DNA from: JAAYUD01 sp963676865
GTDB taxonomy: Bacteria > Bacteroidota > Bacteroidia > Bacteroidales > Bacteroidaceae
DNA: 64,000 nucleotides
NCBI GenBank assembly: GCA_963676865.2
Contig: CAXXSS010000001.1
Coordinates: forward strand, 2,170,001 to 2,234,000
Reading direction: 5' to 3'
The position numbers and the translations under genes were made by a program. Under the pieces are notes generated by a model. That model saw only the letters and a program-made list of their open reading frames with translations. It searched no databases and had not been told where the DNA came from. Below, one piece after another: positions 52,376 through 61,027 of this stretch (within the stretch, counting starts at the first letter, position 1; every line of letters starts with the position of its first letter).

Positions 52376-55300
52376 ATGATTGTTAATCTAAAGAACGACT
52401 TAATTAATACTAAAAGATTAAGTCTAAATGTTATGAAATTATCATTCCTTTTCCTTTTTATAGGGATAAACTTGTGCTTTTCTGCTGAAAGTCATTCGCA
52501 GCGAACAAATTTTAACTTTACACTGCGTAATGTGACGGTGAGGCAAGTCCTCAATACCGTCGAGAAAAATAGCGACTATGTATTTTTCTATTATAATAAT
52601 GTCGTTAACCTGAACCGTAGGGTTTCGGTCAGTGCAAGTGGCAAGAATATTCATGAACTTCTCGATGAACTCTTTGCCGAGACGAACAATGGTTATACCA
52701 TTAATGGGCGTCAAATTTCTATTTATGCAAAGCCCGAAGTCGCCAGATTGCCTGCTGTAGCACCGCCGGTGAAGGTGATTAAAATAGGCGGTACGGTGTA
52801 CGATGAAACTAAGAATCCGATGCCGGGGGTCAGTATTCGCATTGCAGGAAAGGAGGCCACGTCAGGTACAATAACTGATGTGACCGGACATTTTATTTTG
52901 AATGTTCCAAACAAGAAGTCTATCATCGAAATTTCTAGTGTCGGTTATAAGACACAACGTCTGGTGGTTGGCGGCGAAACTAATTTCATTATACAGCTAG
53001 AAGAGGATGTTGCCGCTCTGAACGAGGTCGTCGTTACCGGATATGGCACGCAAAAGAAACTCTCTGTTGTTGGAGCTATTGATAATTTGGAACCCGGACA
53101 TTTGCAAATAGGGTCGACGCGGTCTCTATCCAATAATCTGGCGGGGCAAATTGCCGGTGTCATTGCTGTGACCCGTTCAGGTGAGCCCGGTTATGACAGT
53201 TCGAATTTTTGGATTCGTGGTATCTCGACTTTCTCAGGAACAAACACTCCTTTGGTGCTAGTTGATGGAATTGAACGCGACTTGAACAACATCGATCCTG
53301 CCGAGATAGAGTCTTTCTCTGTATTGAAAGATGCATCTGCCAGTGCCATGTATGGTGTTCGTGGTGCTAATGGTGTGATTGTAATCAATACGAAGCGCGG
53401 ACATATAGGTGCTCCTTCGATAGATGTGCGTGTAGAGCATGCGATCGAAGAACCTACCAAATTGCCAAAATTTATCGGTGGAGCCGATTATATGCAACTC
53501 CTAAACGAATTGAAAGAAAATAAGTCTCAATTGCCTTACTCGCAAGAGCAAATAGACAAGACCCGTTATCATTATGATTTGGATTTGTATCCTGATGAAA
53601 ATTGGTTGAACGATATCACAAAGAATTATGCGTATTCTACAAGAGCAAATGTTACTGTCAGCGGCGGTTCTAACTTTCTGCGCTATTCGTTGGTCACTTC
53701 CTGGTTTAATGAGCATGGTATTGTCGAAACCGACAGAAACTTGCCTTACAATACGGGCATTAAATTGGATCGTTTCAATATGCGTGCCAATGTCGACTTG
53801 GATATTACAAAAAACACGACGCTGCGCCTCAATATAGGCGGGTATATGCAGAATCGTCATGGGCCTAAGTGTGGTATTGACGATTTGTTCTCTCAAGCTT
53901 TCACCACAAGCCCTATCGCTTATCCTGCACGCTATTCGGATGGTACGATACCGATTATCGCCAATCGGGTAAATCCTTGGGCTACTGCTACACAATCGGG
54001 CTATCAGGTGGATATCAATACACAACTTCAGTCGTTGATGTCTATAGAGCAAAATTTGAACATGGTTACTCCCGGATTGAAAGCCAAGTTTACTTTCTCG
54101 TTCGATTCTTATAACTATAGTGGACGTTATAGGAATTTCAGTCCGACCTATTATAATATTGCTACCGGTCGTGATGACGAAGGCAATTTGATAAAAACAG
54201 TATTGAGTTATGGTAGCAATGCCTTGGGATTCGGCACTTCGTCGGGATATGGAACGAAGGATATGTATATGGAAGGTACATTGACATATACTCGGACATT
54301 TGGCAAACACGATGTTGATGCTTTATTCCTTTATAACCAGCAAAGTTATGATCAAGGCACTGTGCAGCCATATCGTAAGCAAGGCTTTGCAGGCCGTTTG
54401 TCTTATGTATACGACAGTCGTTATATAGGAGAATTCAATTTTGGTTACAACGGTTCTGAAAATTTCGCTAAAGGTCACCGATTTGGCTTTTTCCCTTCTT
54501 TTGCATTAGGTTGGATGGTTTCGGAAGAATCTTTTATGGCTAAAATGAAAGATACGGTCAATAAGCTGAAGGTAAGAGGATCTTTCGGTAAAGTGGGCAA
54601 CGACAATATCGGCGGACGCCGTTTTGCTTACATCACAACGGTTTATACCGGTCAAGGTAATTATACGTGGGGCGATAATGGAGAAACATATCGCTCAGGC
54701 ATTACGGAAGGGGATATTGGTGTAGCCAATTTAACATGGGAAACTGCTTGGAAAGGTGATCTGGGTTTAGAGCTGGGGCTTTGGAATGCGTTCGAATTGC
54801 AATTCGATTGGTTTAAAGAAAAACGTTCTAATATTTTTATGCAACGTAGTACTATTCCAACTCAGGCCGGATATATAACTACTCCATGGGCTAACTATGG
54901 GAAAGTGACCAATCAAGGTTTCGATGCTTCATTGAACTATAATAAGAAGATTGGTAAAAATTGGACGCTCGGTTTCCGTTCTACATTCTCTTATGCGAAG
55001 AACAAGATAAATGAAATCGATGAAGCTGCCGGAAAAAGCAAATACCGCTGTCAAACGGGGCGTTCGATGAATACTCTTTGGGGACTTCAGGCTGAACGTT
55101 TGTTTACGAAAAACGATTTTGATGCCGATGGTAATTTGAAGTTTGGCATTCCAAATCAAGAGACGGGCGTGTCGACCGGTAAACTTCGCCCCGGTGATAT
55201 CAAGTACAAAGATATGGATGGTGACGGCATCATCACTGATGCAGACGAAGGTTATATCGGTGGCACTGTGGATCCACGTATCGTCTATGGCTTTGGATGT

Positions 55301-55762
55301 AATATTATGTTCCGTCATTTTGATTTTAATATCTTTTTCCAGGGCGTAGCCGATACTCATCGTGTTGTCGGTGGATCGACCTATTTTATTCCGGGTAGCG
55401 GACAAGGATTGTTGGGTAATATCTACTCCAATTACAATGACCGTTGGACAGAAAATAATCCGTCTCAAAATGCTTTTTGGCCTCGATTGTCGGAGTCGCC
55501 CAATCAACAAAACTATAGGACTTCTACCTGGTGGAAAAAGGATATGAGCTTTTTGCGTTGCCGTACCATCGAATTCGGCTATACTATGCCTAAAGCTTTG
55601 ACTGACAAAATCAATGCAAAGAATATTCGCTTCTATCTAAGTGGAAATAATTTGTTTTGCCTTTCAAAGTTCAAACTTTGGGATCCGGAACTTAATTCGG
55701 GTGATGGATTGAAATATCCACAAATGCGGTCGCTAATGTTAGGTGTTGATGTTAATTTTTAA
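52376..55762 (+). CDS. SusC-like TonB-dependent transporter with STN domain
   Basis: An outer-membrane oligosaccharide importer, 1,128 residues from 52376, or 1,109 from the ATG at 52433 (MKLSFLFLFIGINLC), which gives a cleaner signal peptide. The N-terminal STN signalling domain spans about residues 47-118 (LRNVTVRQVLNTVEKN). A carboxypeptidase-regulatory-like domain follows (YDETKNPMPGVSIRIAG), then the TonB box (NEVVVTGYGTQ), the plug (SFSVLKDASASAMYGVRGAN) and a barrel with a terminal Phe. The STN domain fits contact with the FecR-like protein encoded just upstream. Confidence 0.97.
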   Translation: MIVNLKNDLINTKRLSLNVMKLSFLFLFIGINLCFSAESHSQRTNFNFTLRNVTVRQVLNTVEKNSDYVFFYYNNVVNLNRRVSVSASGKNIHELLDELFAETNNGYTINGRQISIYAKPEVARLPAVAPPVKVIKIGGTVYDETKNPMPGVSIRIAGKEATSGTITDVTGHFILNVPNKKSIIEISSVGYKTQRLVVGGETNFIIQLEEDVAALNEVVVTGYGTQKKLSVVGAIDNLEPGHLQIGSTRSLSNNLAGQIAGVIAVTRSGEPGYDSSNFWIRGISTFSGTNTPLVLVDGIERDLNNIDPAEIESFSVLKDASASAMYGVRGANGVIVINTKRGHIGAPSIDVRVEHAIEEPTKLPKFIGGADYMQLLNELKENKSQLPYSQEQIDKTRYHYDLDLYPDENWLNDITKNYAYSTRANVTVSGGSNFLRYSLVTSWFNEHGIVETDRNLPYNTGIKLDRFNMRANVDLDITKNTTLRLNIGGYMQNRHGPKCGIDDLFSQAFTTSPIAYPARYSDGTIPIIANRVNPWATATQSGYQVDINTQLQSLMSIEQNLNMVTPGLKAKFTFSFDSYNYSGRYRNFSPTYYNIATGRDDEGNLIKTVLSYGSNALGFGTSSGYGTKDMYMEGTLTYTRTFGKHDVDALFLYNQQSYDQGTVQPYRKQGFAGRLSYVYDSRYIGEFNFGYNGSENFAKGHRFGFFPSFALGWMVSEESFMAKMKDTVNKLKVRGSFGKVGNDNIGGRRFAYITTVYTGQGNYTWGDNGETYRSGITEGDIGVANLTWETAWKGDLGLELGLWNAFELQFDWFKEKRSNIFMQRSTIPTQAGYITTPWANYGKVTNQGFDASLNYNKKIGKNWTLGFRSTFSYAKNKINEIDEAAGKSKYRCQTGRSMNTLWGLQAERLFTKNDFDADGNLKFGIPNQETGVSTGKLRPGDIKYKDMDGDGIITDADEGYIGGTVDPRIVYGFGCNIMFRHFDFNIFFQGVADTHRVVGGSTYFIPGSGQGLLGNIYSNYNDRWTENNPSQNAFWPRLSESPNQQNYRTSTWWKKDMSFLRCRTIEFGYTMPKALTDKINAKNIRFYLSGNNLFCLSKFKLWDPELNSGDGLKYPQMRSLMLGVDVNF

Positions 55763-55773
55763 ATGATAAGAAA

Positions 55774-57681
55774 ATGAAAACATTTAAGAAAATAAATATA
55801 CTCTTTGCCCTATTGTTTGGAGCTTGTTCTTTTTCATCTTGCGATTATCTGGACAAAGAACCCGATACAGAGTTGAATATGGATATGGTTTATTCTAACA
55901 AAACTTATGTGGAAGATGCCTTGGCTTATGTATATAGTGGGTTGCCCAATCCTTCCGAAGGGTGGATGAATGACATCGGTTGGGAAATATTCGGTGACGA
56001 TTTGACTCCCTCTAAGAGATGGCAACAATGGGATTGGCCTAATATTACCAAAGTCTTTGGCAGTTGGACACCCAATACGGGATGGAATGGTAATTTCTGG
56101 GCCGACTATCCTCGCAAGATACGCGAATCGTATTTGTTCAGGAAAAATGCAAAAGCCCTACCTAGTGAAGATTTGCCACAGTCTGAAATTGATAATATGA
56201 AAAACGAATGCCGCTTTTTGGGTGCATATTATTGGTGGAATTTAGCAAAGACTTATGGTCCCATACCCTTTAAACCTGATTATATTGCTCCTTCCAATTT
56301 TAATTTGGCCGAACTGCAAATAGGTCGGGTGCCATTCGATTCGATTGTAGACTATTGTGATAGAGAGATGTTGTCTATATCCAAACTATTGCCGACTACT
56401 TATACTGCACCCGAGAAATACGGTCGTGTCACTTCTATTATGTGTTTAGCCGAACGGGCACGGATGCTGCTCTTTGCTGCCAGTCCGCTTTGCAACGGTA
56501 ACGAATGGTATAAGAATTATGTAAATAAAGATGGAACTCATTTATTCAGTACTTCTTACGATCAGAATAAATGGGTGAAAGCGGCAGATGCTTGTAAATT
56601 ATTAATTGATCAGGCCGAGGCAGCCGGTTATAAATTGTTTGTCGAATATAATAATGATGGTACGGTAGATGCTTTTAAATCTTGCGAAGACATGTTCTTT
56701 ACCAAGTGGACTGCCGGAAATAAAGAAATTTTATTCCCTTATACTAGTACGAACAGTGCCTATAATAATTATCAATTCTATACGAATAAAACCATTACAT
56801 TAGAGTTTGGCGGTGGTGGTGGACTTGGTGTTTATCAAGGATTGGTTGATGCTTTCTTTACAAAAAACGGTCTCCCTATCTCAGATACAAATAGTGGGTA
56901 TGTGGAAGATGGATTTTCTAATGCTGTAGAATCTCGTACAACTAAATGGAATGAAGGAACAGGGACACTGGGAGAAATAACGGCAAAGGGAACTTATAAC
57001 ATGTATTGTAATCGTGAACCCCGTTTCTATACGGCGGTTAGCTATAATGGTTCTTGGTATGCATTGGCACAAAGGCCGTATGATTTTTTTAAGAATCATA
57101 AAGATAACGGTTATACTCATGATGCACCTCAGAATGGCTATTTGGTTCGTAAAAAAGTTTATCCTTATGATAATCCTAAAACGGGAAGCTGGCTCTCGAA
57201 CCGTCCGTTGTGGTTGTATCGTCTGGGAGGTGCCTATCTGGATTACGCCGAAGCTGAAAATGAGGCGTACGACAATATTGCCGCCCGTCAGGAGACACTG
57301 AAGTATGTGAATAAAATTCGTATCCGTGCAGGTGTTCGTCAGTATACGACTGATGTTGTAGACGCTACCGATGCTAATTATATTCATGTAGATGATAATC
57401 AGGAAGCGGTTCGGAAAATAGTTCGAATGGAACGCCGTGTGGAATTATGCTGTGAAGGTTTGCGGTGGGATGATATCCGCCGTTGGAAAGATGCCGAAAA
57501 TCTTCCCGAAGTCACAGGCAATGATTACGGTATGAATTTTTCTGGTACTAACTCCGCAGAGTTTTACGTTCGTACTGCTTATCAAACCCGTGTTTGGAAA
57601 AGAGCTTATTATTGGTTTCCTATCTATATAGACGAGATGGAAAAGAATCCTAATTTAGTTCAGTCTCCGTATTGGAATTAA
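55774..57681 (+). CDS. SusD-like outer-membrane lipoprotein, PUL2
   Basis: The partner of the STN-SusC, 635 residues. Lipobox GACSFSSC at about residues 17-24. It shows RARMLLFAASPLCNGNEWY, KYVNKIRIRAGVRQY and VRMERRVELCCEGLRWDDIRRW, all RagB/SusD landmarks. It ends with the expected conserved tail (PNLVQSPYWN). It lies 11 bases after susC. Confidence 0.96.
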   Translation: MKTFKKINILFALLFGACSFSSCDYLDKEPDTELNMDMVYSNKTYVEDALAYVYSGLPNPSEGWMNDIGWEIFGDDLTPSKRWQQWDWPNITKVFGSWTPNTGWNGNFWADYPRKIRESYLFRKNAKALPSEDLPQSEIDNMKNECRFLGAYYWWNLAKTYGPIPFKPDYIAPSNFNLAELQIGRVPFDSIVDYCDREMLSISKLLPTTYTAPEKYGRVTSIMCLAERARMLLFAASPLCNGNEWYKNYVNKDGTHLFSTSYDQNKWVKAADACKLLIDQAEAAGYKLFVEYNNDGTVDAFKSCEDMFFTKWTAGNKEILFPYTSTNSAYNNYQFYTNKTITLEFGGGGGLGVYQGLVDAFFTKNGLPISDTNSGYVEDGFSNAVESRTTKWNEGTGTLGEITAKGTYNMYCNREPRFYTAVSYNGSWYALAQRPYDFFKNHKDNGYTHDAPQNGYLVRKKVYPYDNPKTGSWLSNRPLWLYRLGGAYLDYAEAENEAYDNIAARQETLKYVNKIRIRAGVRQYTTDVVDATDANYIHVDDNQEAVRKIVRMERRVELCCEGLRWDDIRRWKDAENLPEVTGNDYGMNFSGTNSAEFYVRTAYQTRVWKRAYYWFPIYIDEMEKNPNLVQSPYWN

Positions 57682-57707
57682 CCCGTAACCGTTTAATTTG
57701 AGAAGTT

Positions 57708-59120
57708 ATGAAAATGAATATTAAGAAACAATTATATTTGCTTTTGTCATTGATTGCTTTCCTGTCTAGTTGCAATTCAGATCCTGAATTATACACGTTG
57801 ACGACTCCAAGCGATCGAATGCAAGTGAAAGCTTCGGCTGATAGTCTGGTGCTTCAGAAAGCTTTTCAGGGCCAAGAGGCCATTAAGTTTACGTGGAATG
57901 ATGCGACCAATCGTGGCGCTGATACGCAATTGACCTATTATTTTAGAATCTATATGTCTGATGTGAAGACGAATGTCAGTGAATTGGTGAAGATACCCGA
58001 TGGACAACGTACTGTTAGCTATACTCATCGTCAGATTAACGACTTGCTTTCTTCGTGGAATATTACTCCGGGGGATAAAATAAACTTGGTTGGTGAAGTC
58101 ATAGCCAAAGTTACTGCATCAAAACAATATATGAAGCCCGAGACTTCTAAAACAGAGTTTAAAACAATAGGATATGATCCTGCTGATATTATGTATATGA
58201 TGGCAAAGACTTCTTCGGGACAGAATCTGACTATTACGATGGAGACTACCAATGAAGATGGTGTGTATCATTGGGCTGGAGTGATTAATTCGGGAGAGTT
58301 TTGGTTCTCATCGGATAAAAACAACGGTTTTCCGGCTTATGTCAAGGGCACCGATGATAATAGCCTCGTTTATTCGGAGACCGGCGCAGGAAGCCATTTT
58401 TCCTTATCGAATAAATCCATTGTGGATGTAACGATCGATTTAAATAAAATGACTATTACACTGCTGCAAACTCCTATTATGTACATGGTGAGCTCAAATG
58501 CAGGTGCCGAGAGTGCTACCGAAATGCCTAATATTGATGTTAGGAACGGTTATTATCACTGGAGCGGAACGTTGCAGGCCGGTACGGAAATCAGATTTGC
58601 TTCTGATGCGGTTCAAACGTGGCCGGCTTATGTGCCCGATCCTAATGATCCATCCAAACTTGTTGCAGGTCAATCTGGAGCTGCTATGCTGAAGGTGGCA
58701 CAAACAGCTAAATATGAAGTGGTCATCTCTTTGGTGGATAAAAAACTTATTTGTACCAGTGTTTATAGTCTCCCCTACAATGGAATGTGGGCTGCCGGTA
58801 GTGCAGTGCCAGCGGGATGGGATAATGGACGTAACAGCTGTGCATTTGCCCAAACAGATATAAAGAATCATCCTGAAATTTGGACGCTCACAACAGCAAT
58901 TACGGCTAGTAATGAGTTTAAGATCATTACTGTACCCAGTCAATGGAATTATGAAATAATGCCTGTTTTAGGGGGAGCAAATCCCATTAATTCGTGGGTG
59001 GATTGTGGCGTTCGAGGTGTAAATGTCTCGAGTGATAATAAATTCATTCCACAATCAAGTGGCACTTGGACTATCAAAATGGATTTGCACAATATGAAAC
59101 TCATGATGGTGCAAGAATAA
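57708..59120 (+). CDS. SusE-like surface glycan-binding lipoprotein
   Basis: A 470-residue lipoprotein (FLSSC, Cys at about residue 22). The N-terminal SusE-type domain contains AIKFTWNDATNRGADTQLTY. At least two further Ig/starch-binding-like modules follow, repeating the pattern 'MYMVSSNAG ... GYYHWSGTLQAGTEIRFASD' twice (also IMYMMAKTSSG ... YHWAGVINSGEFWFSSDK). It is the SusE/SGBP position in PUL2 and would capture glycan at the surface. The glycan specificity cannot be read from sequence. Confidence 0.88.
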   Translation: MKMNIKKQLYLLLSLIAFLSSCNSDPELYTLTTPSDRMQVKASADSLVLQKAFQGQEAIKFTWNDATNRGADTQLTYYFRIYMSDVKTNVSELVKIPDGQRTVSYTHRQINDLLSSWNITPGDKINLVGEVIAKVTASKQYMKPETSKTEFKTIGYDPADIMYMMAKTSSGQNLTITMETTNEDGVYHWAGVINSGEFWFSSDKNNGFPAYVKGTDDNSLVYSETGAGSHFSLSNKSIVDVTIDLNKMTITLLQTPIMYMVSSNAGAESATEMPNIDVRNGYYHWSGTLQAGTEIRFASDAVQTWPAYVPDPNDPSKLVAGQSGAAMLKVAQTAKYEVVISLVDKKLICTSVYSLPYNGMWAAGSAVPAGWDNGRNSCAFAQTDIKNHPEIWTLTTAITASNEFKIITVPSQWNYEIMPVLGGANPINSWVDCGVRGVNVSSDNKFIPQSSGTWTIKMDLHNMKLMMVQE

Positions 59121-59151
59121 TTAATGCTTTTACTAATTTACTATTGAAACA

Positions 59152-60177
59152 ATGAAAAACTTAAATTTGAATATAAAGTCTACATTTCTGCTTGTATTGC
59201 TTGGCAGCTTGGTATGCTGTTCCAGTTCGAAAGACGATGGCGCACCTGTATTCGGTGGTGTTATATCAGCCACTTATACTAATCCGATATATAAATCGGA
59301 TGCTCCCGACCCTACTCTTATAAGGGGCAGGGACGGTTACTTTTATGCTTATACGACCGGTTCTGTGATTCATAAATCTCAAGATTTAGTGAATTGGACT
59401 GACGAAGGTGGAGCTTTTGATAACTCTGTTTTTCCTTCTTTTCTGGCAGGTGGATCGCTCTGGGCACCGGATGTACAATATGTTAATGGCAAATATGTGA
59501 TGTACTATGTGCTGTCTAAATGGGGCGAAATATACCAGAATGGAATAGGGGTAGCTACAGCATTGAAACCCGGTGGCCCTTTTACCGATCTCGGTAGTAT
59601 TCTGATTAGTAAGGATTGTGGCGTTTTGAACAGTATTGATCCTTGCTATTATGAAGAAAATGGGCATAAATATTTGTTTTGGGGTAGCTTTCAAGGTATC
59701 TATTATATAGAACTCACTGCAAATGGATTGAAAGTGAAGAGCGGAAGTACGCCAGTGAAAGTTGCCGGCACAGCTTTTGAAGGAACAATGATTTATAAGC
59801 GTAATAATTACTATTATCTGTTTGCATCTATAGGCTCTTGTTGCGATGGCTTGAAATCTACCTATACAACTGTTGTAGGTCGGTCTGAATCGTTGTTTGG
59901 ACCCTATGTCAACAAAAATGGAGATGCTATGCTGAACAATGCTTATACTAAAGTAATTGAAGCAAATGACACCTTCAAAGGAACAGGCCATAATTCTGAA
60001 ATCATTACTGATGATAAAGGAGAAACCTGGTTTCTGTATCATGCCTATAGAGTTGTTGATGAAAAAGCGGGACGGTGTATGTTACTTGATAAGATTAGTT
60101 GGGTCGACGATTGGCCAGTAGTGAATGATGGAACTCCTACCACGACTAAGCAGCAAGGCCCTTACTTTAAGAACTGA
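59152..60177 (+). CDS. GH43-family glycoside hydrolase lipoprotein
   Basis: An inverting five-bladed beta-propeller enzyme, 341 residues (signal with VCC lipobox, Cys at ~22-23). The catalytic residues are visible: base D53 in DAPDPTLI, pKa modulator D163 in NSIDPCYY and acid E210 in FEGTMIYKRNNYYYLF. The family acts mainly on alpha-L-arabinofuranosyl or beta-xylosyl bonds. The blade signatures SLWAPDVQYVNGKYVMYY and GHNSEIITDDKGETWFLYH are typical. Arabinan or arabinofuranoside activity is the best guess. It is in the operon after SusE. Confidence 0.92.
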   Translation: MKNLNLNIKSTFLLVLLGSLVCCSSSKDDGAPVFGGVISATYTNPIYKSDAPDPTLIRGRDGYFYAYTTGSVIHKSQDLVNWTDEGGAFDNSVFPSFLAGGSLWAPDVQYVNGKYVMYYVLSKWGEIYQNGIGVATALKPGGPFTDLGSILISKDCGVLNSIDPCYYEENGHKYLFWGSFQGIYYIELTANGLKVKSGSTPVKVAGTAFEGTMIYKRNNYYYLFASIGSCCDGLKSTYTTVVGRSESLFGPYVNKNGDAMLNNAYTKVIEANDTFKGTGHNSEIITDDKGETWFLYHAYRVVDEKAGRCMLLDKISWVDDWPVVNDGTPTTTKQQGPYFKN

Positions 60178-60209
60178 TCGTATTGATAATTAATTTTATA
60201 TAAGAAAAA

Positions 60210-60647
60210 ATGAAAAATTCCATTCTTACTATTATATTAATTCTCGTTGTTGTCTGTGCATTTGATGCTTGCGATAATAATGGAGTAGGTCAACCGCTGG
60301 CTACTCATTTGAAAGTGGAGTCGAGCGAATATAATATAAATATAGGTGCCGTCGGTGTCGATACCACTGTAACTACTGTGCGTTGGATAGATATGTCTTC
60401 TTCTTATGAACTAAAACTTTCGAACAGCAAAAATGGTAATCAGATAATATTGTCTGATAAAAGCAAAGCTGCCGAAAACAATATTAGGGTGCTAACGTTC
60501 AGTGATTCGCAGTTTTTGGATTATATTAACCAGATGGCACTGTCTACCAATGACGCTGATACATTGAGTCTAAAAATAATAGGTACTCGGTCGGATGGTG
60601 TGGTCGACTCGGTATCTACGGTCATTAATGTCTCATTTTTGAAATAG
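60210..60647 (+). CDS. Small lipoprotein resembling a single SusE-type domain
   Basis: A 145-residue secreted protein (signal 1-20, Cys in FDACDNN). It has one predicted beta-sandwich (HLKVESSEYNINIGAVG ... ADTLSLKIIGTRSDGVVD) and no catalytic motif. It resembles the N-terminal SusE/F-type Ig domain rather than any enzyme. It is placed between GH43 and the terminal rhamnosidase, and might be a scaffold or an additional glycan-binding protein. I do not recognise a named family for it. Confidence 0.6.
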   Translation: MKNSILTIILILVVVCAFDACDNNGVGQPLATHLKVESSEYNINIGAVGVDTTVTTVRWIDMSSSYELKLSNSKNGNQIILSDKSKAAENNIRVLTFSDSQFLDYINQMALSTNDADTLSLKIIGTRSDGVVDSVSTVINVSFLK

Positions 60648-60678
60648 CTTTTATAGGTAAATAGATCGTTTAATGTCG

Positions 60679-60713
60679 GTATCCTTTACAGATGATGAGT
60701 TTGTAAAGGATAC
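60679..60713 (+). terminator. Terminator-like hairpin after the small lipoprotein gene
   Basis: The 12-base arms GTATCCTTTACA (60679-60690) and TGTAAAGGATAC (60702-60713) pair perfectly around an 11-base loop. Only a short TTCTT follows, so termination may be partial. Confidence 0.7.
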
Positions 60714-60945
60714 TTCTTAAAGAGCTTATAGATGATGATTGAATAGATAGCCGGAATATAGTCGTTGCTTTTCTGCTAAATAGTGAACAGCCTCTGGTGA
60801 TATTGTTTAAAAGAGAGAGAATTGTTTGCGTGTTAACTTATAGGATGAAGTAGGAAAAAGTATTAGAAAGTTAGATGCGAATGCCGATTGATATTAAATT
60901 AATCTAATTTATTAATAAATGTTAGTAATTTGTTCTTTTGCTGAT

Positions 60946-60953
60946 TATCTTTG
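60946..60953 (+). promoter_or_regulatory. Promoter -7 box of the last GH78 gene
   Basis: TATCTTTG fits TAnnTTTG. It lies 74 bases upstream of the ATG at 61028, leaving a 5' leader of about 65-70 bases. No TTTG is found at the ideal -33 position. Confidence 0.5.
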
Positions 60954-61027
60954 TTATCTAACTGGAACTGTCGTACCTGAGAGAGAAATATGTACAGTAT
61001 ATAGATGAAAAACATTCTTAGAAAATC

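Larger units (their letters stand above)
60648..61027. other. Gap of 380 bases before the last GH78 gene
   Basis: No gene is visible. It holds the terminator-like hairpin at 60679-60713 and a -7 box at 60946-60953. The rhamnosidase that follows is therefore probably a separate transcript. Confidence 0.6.

Noticed and set aside
53501..54310. 269-codon ORF on the - strand
   Set aside because: It is antisense to the PUL2 susC barrel and has no recognisable motif.
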